Part shown: positions 6,413-12,479 of the stretch, piece after piece
How the letters are laid out: each line of letters opens with the position of its first letter
How positions within the stretch are numbered: the stretch's first letter is position 1
NCBI GenBank assembly: GCA_017403825.1
Contig: JAFRDO010000038.1
Coordinates: forward strand, 1 to 33,287
DNA length: 33,287 nucleotides
DNA from: Kiritimatiellia bacterium
Lineage (GTDB): Bacteria > Verrucomicrobiota > Kiritimatiellia > RFP12 > UBA1067
Direction: 5' to 3'
Position numbers and translations under genes: made by a program
The notes under the pieces: model-generated
What the model was told of the DNA's origin: nothing
Databases searched by the model: none
Seen by the model: the letters and a program-made list of their open reading frames with translations, nothing else

Positions 6413-6520
6413 GCGAAGAGCGCTGCCAAGCAGTCGTTTGTCGCCGCGTGTTCGCCTAGCAGCGGGCAACCCCCGCGTTATTGTCATACGGTAAGTTGTG
6501 AAGTGCGCAAATACGATTGA
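6386..6520 (+). CDS. Putative RiPP precursor peptide 2 (three Cys)
   Basis: 44 aa, ATG at 6386 with AAGGAGCC 6 bases upstream. Leader-like part MAYKKPEIVAKSAAKQSF; probable core from about residue 19 with Cys22, Cys33 and Cys38 (AACSPSSG, RYCHTVSCEVRKYD). Several Cys in a Ser/Pro/Gly-rich short core are typical of sactipeptide/ranthipeptide-type thioether substrates of SPASM radical SAM enzymes, but the type of cross-link cannot be read from sequence. The gene ends 103 bases before the first radical SAM gene, with a strong hairpin between. It is too short for most gene finders. The precursor role is inferred. Confidence 0.68.
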   Translation: MAYKKPEIVAKSAAKQSFVAACSPSSGQPPRYCHTVSCEVRKYD

Positions 6521-6531
6521 TGAAAGAATCG

Positions 6532-6574
6532 GGCGATGGTGTGCTATGTGCTTGCAGCATAATGCACCATCGCC
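6532..6574 (+). promoter_or_regulatory. Strong hairpin between precursors and enzymes
   Basis: GGCGATGGTG (6532-6541) pairs with CACCATCGCC (6565-6574); inside, ATGTGC and GCA-G-CAT can extend the stem. There is no U-tract after it. In RiPP operons such a structure often stabilises the short precursor message or attenuates read-through to the enzymes; that role is inferred here. Confidence 0.6.
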
Positions 6575-6623
6575 TGTCACGCACACAATGAAAGCATCGT
6601 AATTCTCGCACGAAAGATGCTGT

Positions 6624-8051
6624 ATGAAAGTTCGTTTGCGGAACGAAGTGTTTGTTCGACATGTGGAGGACGAGAGCATACTATGGTGCCCGCGTACGAA
6701 CGGATGTACAATCATACGGAATGCGCAACCGATTCTTGATGAAGTGCTGAGAGGATGGCGGGGTGTGGATGAGATAGCCTGTGCTATCGCGGCGAAGTAT
6801 GAGTGCGTGGCGGATGAGGTACGCGAGGACGTAGAGGCAGTTGTTGGGGAGCTTGTGGGGCAGCGGTTTGTGGAGGTAGAGGGGAATGTCGTAACGGGCA
6901 AGATGCCCCCCCTGTTAGGGCATACGCTTTGCGGAGAGCCTTCGGCTGGGGGATATGTTGACCCAGTAACGGCGCAGCCGGAGTCCGCGCACTACCGTTC
7001 GGATGCTACGGGGCGCGTCACTCCCGACAAGAACAAGGATTGGACGCCGCTTGGAGATTTCTATGCACGACATGGATTGCCGAGTGAGTTGCACATTGAT
7101 TTGACGGATGGGTGCAACGAGAAATGCGTCCATTGCTATCTGCCGCATGGTGGAGCGCATTACATCGATAAGGATATTACGTTCAAGGTGCTGAAGGAGT
7201 TTCGCGAGGCGCAGGGGTTGACGGTGTATGTTTCAGGCGGCGAGTGCATGTTGCACAAGAATTTTGAAGAGATTTTGCGCTATGCGAGATCGCTTGATTT
7301 GAACATCATCGTGATGTCTAACTTGACGCTCTGCGATGAAAAGATGATTGCCTTGCTGAAAGAGATTGATCCGCAGTTCGTCAACGTCTCACTCTATGCC
7401 GTAACCGAAGCGATACACGATTCGATTACGCAGGTGCCGGGTTCATGCCGTAAGACAAAGGCGGCGATAGATGCGCTTCAAGCGGCGGGCGTTCACATCC
7501 GTGTTGCAACACCCTTCATGCGCGAGAACAAGGGATGCGTAGAAGAACTCAAGGAATACACCGCTAAGAGGTGTGTCCATCTGATTGCAGACGGCGAGAT
7601 TTTTGGACAAATTGACCATTCGTGTGTGAATCAGGACCATGCTCTTTCGGTGGCAGAATTGGAGGAGTTGATTTCGGCACACAAGGATGTGTTTTCCATG
7701 ATGCCGATGGATTCTGCAAGGTGCGAATGCGAAGCGAAGGTATGCGACATTGGCGACGCGCGGCTTAATCTTGATGCAAAAGGTATGTACTATCCTTGCG
7801 ATGGATTTCATGGGGCGATTATTGGCGACACTCAGAAAGATTCTCTGTGGGATGTGTGGACAGGCGAGCCATTGAACAAGTTGCGTGCACTCAAAAACAA
7901 GGATTTCGGTGTGTGTGCTTCGTGTATCGACCGTGCATGGTGCAAGGCATGCCCCATGCGGAACTTCAACGAGACAGGCAGCATGTTTACTCATGCACGT
8001 TGGCGGTGCGAAGCAGCACAAATCTATAGAAAGACATTTGAGGAGATATAA
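6624..8051 (+). CDS. Radical SAM/SPASM peptide-modifying enzyme with N-terminal PqqD-like domain
   Basis: 475 aa. Residues 1-90 have the PqqD/RRE-type pattern (LRNEVFVRHVEDESILWCPRT, then ILDEVLRGWRGVDEIACAIAAKY), the winged-helix fold that binds RiPP leaders. The radical SAM core follows, with CNEKCVHC (Cys164, 168, 171) ligating the SAM-binding cluster and SGGE at 204-207 contacting SAM. The C-terminus is a SPASM domain with many Cys (367, 369, 374, 392, 431, 434, 440, 443, 462) and the hallmark YYPCDGF...LWDVW, for auxiliary Fe-S clusters. Predicted cytosolic enzyme that cross-links or epimerises the MAYKKPE-leader peptides. The ATG at 6624 has only a weak ribosome site (GAAAG). It is followed after 2 bases by a second enzyme of the same architecture. 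Confidence 0.92.
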   Translation: MKVRLRNEVFVRHVEDESILWCPRTNGCTIIRNAQPILDEVLRGWRGVDEIACAIAAKYECVADEVREDVEAVVGELVGQRFVEVEGNVVTGKMPPLLGHTLCGEPSAGGYVDPVTAQPESAHYRSDATGRVTPDKNKDWTPLGDFYARHGLPSELHIDLTDGCNEKCVHCYLPHGGAHYIDKDITFKVLKEFREAQGLTVYVSGGECMLHKNFEEILRYARSLDLNIIVMSNLTLCDEKMIALLKEIDPQFVNVSLYAVTEAIHDSITQVPGSCRKTKAAIDALQAAGVHIRVATPFMRENKGCVEELKEYTAKRCVHLIADGEIFGQIDHSCVNQDHALSVAELEELISAHKDVFSMMPMDSARCECEAKVCDIGDARLNLDAKGMYYPCDGFHGAIIGDTQKDSLWDVWTGEPLNKLRALKNKDFGVCASCIDRAWCKACPMRNFNETGSMFTHARWRCEAAQIYRKTFEEI

Positions 8052-8053
8052 TC

Positions 8054-9511
8054 ATGTTGATGCGGCTGGCAAGACAAACGTATGTGCGGCAATATGGCGA
8101 ATTCACCTACCTTTTCGGGAAAGTGTCATCTTTTGATCAAGTGTTTCGCTCTGCGGGACCATTCTTTGCGCATATCACGCGGCAACCAAAGAAGCGGGAT
8201 GCCATTATTGACGAAATAATGCATGACTACGCCGACGTCTCACGGGAGATTGTGGAGAAAGATTTTGACGAACTGTTCTCGCCACTTATTGCCCAAAAGG
8301 TGATTCTTATCGGTAAGAATGCTAAAGAACTGGACTCGCAGGAACAGTTCTTCACCTACGATTGCGACAATCCAAAGACAAAGAAAGATACACATGTATA
8401 TACTAGAGATGAGATAGCTGCATTGCCTGCAACGCTTATGGAAAGATATTTTGCCGAACATCCAACATTATTCTCTTTGCACGTTGATGTTACACAGGCA
8501 TGTACAGAGCGTTGCCGTCATTGCTATGTGCCGGAATACAATCCGATATTCCTTCCATACGACAAGATTTGTCAAGTGCTGGATGACTTTCGCGAGATGG
8601 GAGGAATCCATGTGTCGCTCTCCGGTGGTGAATGCATGATGCACAAGGACATCATCAAGATCATCAAGGCGATTCGCGAACGTGACTGCACGGTGGGGTG
8701 TTTGAGCAATCTGACAGTCTGCACCGATGAAATTATCAACGCGCTCGTGGAGGCCGATGGCACAGTTCAGGCGTCGCTCTACTCGATGAGTCCTGCAATT
8801 CACGATGAGGTAACGCGGCGCAAAGGTTCATGGATAGAGACAGTGGGGGCGATTATGCGACTTCGCGCGGCGCAGATACCAGTGTTGATATCCTGCCCGT
8901 GTCTCAGAATCAACTACAAGGGCTATACAGAAGTAATGAAGTTTGCTGATTCGCTTAAGATGGACGCGCAAACGGATTTCATCATCATGGGCAAGCAGGA
9001 TTGCGACACATCGAACCTTTGCAACCGTCTGCATCTGGATGAGACACGGGAATTGCTTCAGGATGTTATTCTGAAAGCCGTCCCGATGAATAGCGAGTAT
9101 TTTAGCCCGGGTAAGAAAGAACAGATGCTTTCCGCTGCGGAATGGCGGAAGCAGAAGGTATGTGGAGCGTGTGTTAATTCGATGTGTCTCAATGCCACGG
9201 GTGACTATTATCCATGCCCAGGGTTTGCCGGAGTTGTTCTCGGCAACTGCTACAAGGATTCGCTGCATGACGTTTGGATCAATTCAGAGGAGACCAAGCG
9301 AATCCGCGCCGTGACTGGAGCCGATTTCGGGAAATGCGCGGAATGCAAGGATCGCGATTACTGTTCGGTCTGCATGTGCCGGAACTTCAACGAGACGGGT
9401 GATATGCTTAAGCCTGCCGAGCATTTCTGCAAGGTTGCCGCGATCAACCACGAGGTCGTGGATGAGAAACAGCGACAGATGATCGAAATGGCAAAGTGTA
9501 ATGCGTTGTGA
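8054..9511 (+). CDS. Second radical SAM/SPASM peptide-modifying enzyme
   Basis: 485 aa, starting 2 bases after the previous stop with GAGGAGA upstream, so translation is coupled. Residues 1-90 look like a second, more divergent RRE-like domain (YGEFTYLFGKVSSFDQVF, DYADVSREIVEKDFDELFSPLI). The radical SAM motif is CTERCRHC (Cys150, 154, 157), with SGGE at 190-193. The SPASM region contains KVCGACVNSMC, DYYPCPGF...LHDVW, then CAECKDRDYCSVCMC. It is clearly paralogous to 6624-8051 (shared CMxRNFNETG-type ending), so the two arose by an old duplication and may act on different residues or on the two different precursors. A short 6-bp hairpin at 9534-9548 follows. Confidence 0.92.
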   Translation: MLMRLARQTYVRQYGEFTYLFGKVSSFDQVFRSAGPFFAHITRQPKKRDAIIDEIMHDYADVSREIVEKDFDELFSPLIAQKVILIGKNAKELDSQEQFFTYDCDNPKTKKDTHVYTRDEIAALPATLMERYFAEHPTLFSLHVDVTQACTERCRHCYVPEYNPIFLPYDKICQVLDDFREMGGIHVSLSGGECMMHKDIIKIIKAIRERDCTVGCLSNLTVCTDEIINALVEADGTVQASLYSMSPAIHDEVTRRKGSWIETVGAIMRLRAAQIPVLISCPCLRINYKGYTEVMKFADSLKMDAQTDFIIMGKQDCDTSNLCNRLHLDETRELLQDVILKAVPMNSEYFSPGKKEQMLSAAEWRKQKVCGACVNSMCLNATGDYYPCPGFAGVVLGNCYKDSLHDVWINSEETKRIRAVTGADFGKCAECKDRDYCSVCMCRNFNETGDMLKPAEHFCKVAAINHEVVDEKQRQMIEMAKCNAL

Positions 9512-9533
9512 TGTTTATGTTGGTGGCAATACC

Positions 9534-9548
9534 GAACTTGAAAAGTTC
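9534..9548 (+). terminator. Weak candidate terminator after the RiPP enzymes
   Basis: GAACTT-gaa-AAGTTC followed by the pyrimidine-rich CTCTTACTT. The stem is short and AT-rich, so the call is weak. Confidence 0.25.
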
Positions 9549-9664
9549 CTCTTACTTGTCTCTGACGGACCTAATCATGATATGGTAGAGACATCTTAAA
9601 GGAACAGTGGGTGCAGAGGCGGCAAATAGATTTGCAGAAGATTTTGTCTGTAGCGGGAGAGCAA

Positions 9665-10324
9665 TCAACGTGCCACCGTCCATCCCGCCGGCGCGTGAAT
9701 GGTCGTGCCGTCAGAGAGCGTGATGTTGTAAGGAAGCTGGCATTGCGCAGGAAGGTGTTCCGGAATGTTCTTGTAGAACGAGGCGTAGCGCTTGAGTTCG
9801 AGGCATGTCGCTTTGTGTGGATTGAAAACGGCAATCGGCTTCTTCATCCGATAGCGAATTGCCTGTACAGGCGCGGCAAGGTCGGAATCACCCGTGATAA
9901 GTGTGAAAGCGTCGGCGGCATCGGACACGGCATCCATCATCATCTCGGTTGCGATGTTGACGTCAGAACGCTTCTCTTCGAGTTGAACGACTGGGGCAAG
10001 GTGATTTGGCACCTGAGGACAGCTCTTGCAAGGCTCCTTGTAAAATGGCATGAGTCGTTTGGACTTTTGGTAGAAACCTTCGATAAGCTTTACCTTGGGC
10101 AGGGTGGAAAGCGCCAGCCAGTAATAATGCTGGTTAAGCATGGATTGGGGGTTGATCGGGTAGGACTTCGACTTGGAGGTGAAATATTTGACACCGAGGA
10201 CTTCATGCTGAGACCCAATGACAGCCTCGGCAAACTTCACAAGGTCAAGCCATCTGTTCGGCTTGTGCTGGAGCAATCCGTAGAAGAGATTGAATCCGTC
10301 TATGTAAACGATTGTTTTGGTCAT
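9665..10324 (-). CDS. NYN-domain (PIN-like) RNase-type protein
   Basis: 219 aa. It begins MTKTIVYIDGFNLFYGLL, the NYN/LabA signature with an acidic residue and Asn in the first strand (IDGFNL); the second acidic cluster is FTLITGDSDLAAPVQA, and RSDVNIATEMMMDA supplies further conserved acidic positions. NYN domains are PIN-like metal-dependent ribonucleases. A Cys pair (KEPCKSC) lies in the middle. The ATG at 10324 has AAAGGAGCC 5 bases upstream. It is transcribed toward the RiPP enzymes from its own promoter (10428-10457), divergent from the hydrolase at 10491. Family identity is strong; RNA target unknown. Confidence 0.85.
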   Translation of the reverse strand: MTKTIVYIDGFNLFYGLLQHKPNRWLDLVKFAEAVIGSQHEVLGVKYFTSKSKSYPINPQSMLNQHYYWLALSTLPKVKLIEGFYQKSKRLMPFYKEPCKSCPQVPNHLAPVVQLEEKRSDVNIATEMMMDAVSDAADAFTLITGDSDLAAPVQAIRYRMKKPIAVFNPHKATCLELKRYASFYKNIPEHLPAQCQLPYNITLSDGTTIHAPAGWTVAR

Positions 10325-10344
10325 GCCGGCTCCTTTGAAATGCT

Positions 10345-10368
10345 AAGGCCGGGATTGCTCCCGGCCTT
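10345..10368. promoter_or_regulatory. Leader hairpin upstream of the NYN gene
   Basis: AAGGCCGGG - attgct - CCCGGCCTT, a perfect 9-bp stem in the 5' leader of the NYN gene, about 20 bases before its start codon. It could be a target for RNA processing or autoregulation. No T-tract in either direction. Confidence 0.55.
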
Positions 10369-10427
10369 GCGCCGCATTGGCAGTGCCTCAGCGGGTGGAT
10401 GTAACCCCTTTGCGGAGTTCGAGAGGA

Positions 10428-10457
10428 ATTATATCATAATTAAGGTCGGAATGGCAA
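10428..10457 (-). promoter_or_regulatory. Promoter of the NYN gene
   Basis: Minus strand: -35 TTGCCA (10457-10452), 18-base spacer, extended -10 TGATATAAT (-10 at 10433-10428). The AT-rich near-palindrome AATTATATCATAATT may also serve a divergent promoter for the plus-strand gene at 10491 (TATCAT with TTTGCG 17 bases upstream, weak). Confidence 0.6.
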
Positions 10458-10490
10458 TAGACAGCAAAAAAGATGGGGTAAAGGGGTAAA

Positions 10491-11315
10491 GTGATCTGCG
10501 ATGCACACGTGCACATGGGCTACTATTCGCGCAAGGGATGGCGCGAGCCGTTTTACTATTCGCCAAGGCGCGTCTTTGGGGTGTTGGATAGATGTGGGGT
10601 TGAGGAATTCATTGTATCGTCAACGTGTGCGCAAGTCGAGGAGATTGGAATTGACGCCCTTGTGCGCGAGGCGCGGGAGATGAAACGCCTTGCAGGGCGG
10701 CGCGCACATGTCTTCTTCTGGCTGTCGGGGCATCTTTACGATGAAGATCATGAAATGCACTGGCTGGATTTGGGGCTGTTTGAAGGGTTCAAGTTTCACG
10801 AGGGCGAAACGCCGTGGATGCAAAGGAGGCAGAAGGAATTGCGAAGGATTTTGTCGGTTGCGAATGAGCGTGGATTGCCCGTAATGTTTCACGCTGGGCC
10901 GGTCGCCGGATGTTGTCCGTCGGAATTGTCGAGGCTCGCCTGCGATTTTCCTTCAATCCATTTCAACTTCGCCCATTGCAGGCCAATGGACGAAATGGCA
11001 AAAGTTATTGCAGATTGCCCGAATGTCTGGGCGGACACGGCGTATATGGCATTGGATGAATTTCCGAAGTTGTCAGATTACGACTGGCACGGGCGGCTGA
11101 TGTTCGGCACAGACCTTCCCGTATGGCAGGCGCATGAGAATTGCGGGCTTACGGAGCGGTATCGGGAGTATGTGCGTGCGTTTCGCGTGATGGGGTTGGC
11201 TAAGTGTGCGAGGATGGCATTTCGCGACTTCTGCAAGAGGAGCGGTAAGATGGATCAATGTCCACAGTTCTATGTTGTGAAAGATCAATGTAATAAGGAG
11301 AAAATAAAGAGGTAG
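10491..11315 (+). CDS. Amidohydrolase-superfamily metal-dependent hydrolase
   Basis: 274 aa from a GTG with AAAGGGG upstream. TIM-barrel hydrolase motifs are in order: CDAHVHMG at the N-terminus (HxH metal ligands), MFHAGP mid-protein, FNFAHC, and FGTDLP (catalytic Asp). The order suits the amidohydrolase_2/TatD-like families; substrate unknown. It follows the RiPP genes and could process a peptide product, but nothing shows that directly. Its stop codon TAG lies inside the left end of the IS (11309), so the last few residues may be altered by the insertion. A 3' fragment of a paralogue is at 15502-15642. Confidence 0.82.
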   Translation: MICDAHVHMGYYSRKGWREPFYYSPRRVFGVLDRCGVEEFIVSSTCAQVEEIGIDALVREAREMKRLAGRRAHVFFWLSGHLYDEDHEMHWLDLGLFEGFKFHEGETPWMQRRQKELRRILSVANERGLPVMFHAGPVAGCCPSELSRLACDFPSIHFNFAHCRPMDEMAKVIADCPNVWADTAYMALDEFPKLSDYDWHGRLMFGTDLPVWQAHENCGLTERYREYVRAFRVMGLAKCARMAFRDFCKRSGKMDQCPQFYVVKDQCNKEKIKR

Positions 11316-11337
11316 TTGCAAAACCTGTTTTGATAGC

Positions 11338-11364
11338 CGTGTAGAACGTGTAGAGCGTGTAGAT
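11338..11364. repeat. Three 9-bp tandem repeats
   Basis: CGTGTAGAA, CGTGTAGAG, CGTGTAGAT in direct tandem, just inside the left end of the IS. Possibly transposase-binding iterons. Confidence 0.65.
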
Positions 11365-11418
11365 TTTGATTTGGGGATGTCCCAGATGGCGCGCAGCGCG
11401 GCTTGACGAGGAGGAAGC

Positions 11419-11586
11419 ATGGAAGATAAAGGCGAAAGCGGCGGCAAATACCGTCTTGGAAGCCATTGGCAGACAATCCAGCGCAGTCTCTCTCCTGACT
11501 GGGAGAGAGAAGCGGACGAGAAAACCATTGAAGAGGAGAAGCGCCGACGTGCGGAAGCGAAGGGGGCGGGCCGCGTCAACAGATAG
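11419..11586 (+). CDS. Small ORF in the IS with a transposase-N-terminus-like segment
   Basis: 55 aa, ATG preceded by AGGAGGAAGC, an excellent ribosome site. Residues 10-25 (KYRLGSHWQTIQRSLSPDWE) match the start of the transposase on the opposite strand (MYRLGRHWNTIQAYLIPGIE) at about 9 of the first 13 positions. The remainder is a charged helix (EREADEKTIEEEKRRRAEAK). It could be a transposition regulator made from a captured transposase N-terminus, or simply the remnant of a second, inverted transposase copy. Confidence 0.45.
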   Translation: MEDKGESGGKYRLGSHWQTIQRSLSPDWEREADEKTIEEEKRRRAEAKGAGRVNR

Positions 11587-12228
11587 ACTGCGCGAGGCAG
11601 ATCAGCTTCTGCGCGGCGATGACGAGTATGCCGAACATCAGGTGCAGGAACACCTTCTTGTTCCCGCGCACCCTGACCGTGCATCCGCCGTGCGAGTCCT
11701 TCAGCATCCCGAACACGCGCTCCACGCCAGTGCGCCTTCGGTACCTGAGGGCTTCTGCCCGTGCATGGTTCCGTTGCGTCCGAGGTTCTCGGCGAGACAC
11801 GCGGCAAGGGCCTTCGAACCGATGTCGTCTCCCGCGAAGTCCCTGAAGGCCCGCGAGAACTGCGACTCGTGAGGAATGTCGGACACGGACTCCCATCCGC
11901 AAAGGCGCCTTATGGACGGCGCTTCGCGGATGGCGGCTATGAGCGTCGTCGTGTAAGGGTAGTTTCTCATCGCCTTGAGGATGTACGCCTTGAACAGGCT
12001 GACGCGGCTGTGCGGCGGACGGCCGTTGCCGCACCAGCGGTGTTTTGCGAACATCGCGTCGTTGATGAGAAGTTCGCATGTCTGCGTGAATCGTTTCAGG
12101 TCTTCCCCCAGCTCCCCGATGTCGTCCTCGATGCCGGGGATGAGGTATGCCTGTATGGTGTTCCAGTGCCTGCCGAGCCTGTACATCGGAGAATCTTCAG
12201 GGTCCTTGACGCATTCTCTTGTTTTCAT
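11576..12228 (-). pseudogene. Transposase remnant (IS5/IS1182-like), core deleted and frameshifted
   Basis: The N-terminal part reads from ATG 12228 (MKTRECVKDPED) through MYRLGRHWNTIQ and a DUF772-type region (RPPHSRVSLFKAYILKAM, IPHESQFSRAFRDFA). Near 11750 the frame changes, and the C-terminal end of a transposase follows in another frame (RRRTGVERVFGMLKDSHGG ... LHLMFGILVIAAQKLI). Together they give only ~215 residues of an expected ~400-450, so most of the DDE catalytic region is missing. Family placement is by motif memory and is approximate. Confidence 0.75.
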
Positions 12229-12315
12229 GTTGATATCATAACAAATAACCGCACAAAAATCACTGGAAATGTAAAATAATCGCAATTACTCCCCCCGAAA
12301 ATGTCAAAAGACCCC

Positions 12316-12344
12316 TTGCGGAAAGTCTGCCAAAATGGTACAAT
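12316..12344 (+). promoter_or_regulatory. Outward-facing promoter inside the IS end
   Basis: -35 TTGCGG (12316-12321), 17-base spacer, -10 TACAAT (12339-12344), pointing out of the IS toward the DUF262 gene at 12480. The IS may drive that gene and the genes behind it. Confidence 0.45.
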
Positions 12345-12479
12345 GCCGATGCTTGATTCCTCGGTTGCGGATGTCGGCCAACGTGCGTGCGTCAGCAAGT
12401 CAGGCGGCATTCCGCGTCGGTCTCGCGAAGAGGGGTTTTGCAATTACCTCGTCCTATTAAGCGAAAGGAGAAAAGCACA

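Larger units (their letters stand above)
11309..12450. mobile_element. Internally deleted insertion sequence (1142 bp)
   Basis: Terminal inverted repeats GAGGTAGTTGCAAAACC (11309-11325) and GGTTTTGCAATTACCTC (12434-12450), 16 of 17 matching. It holds a broken transposase on the minus strand and a small plus-strand ORF. Because the catalytic core is missing, the element should be mobile only with help from an intact relative. The same ends bound the MITE at 5469-5569. Target duplication not identified. Confidence 0.75.
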
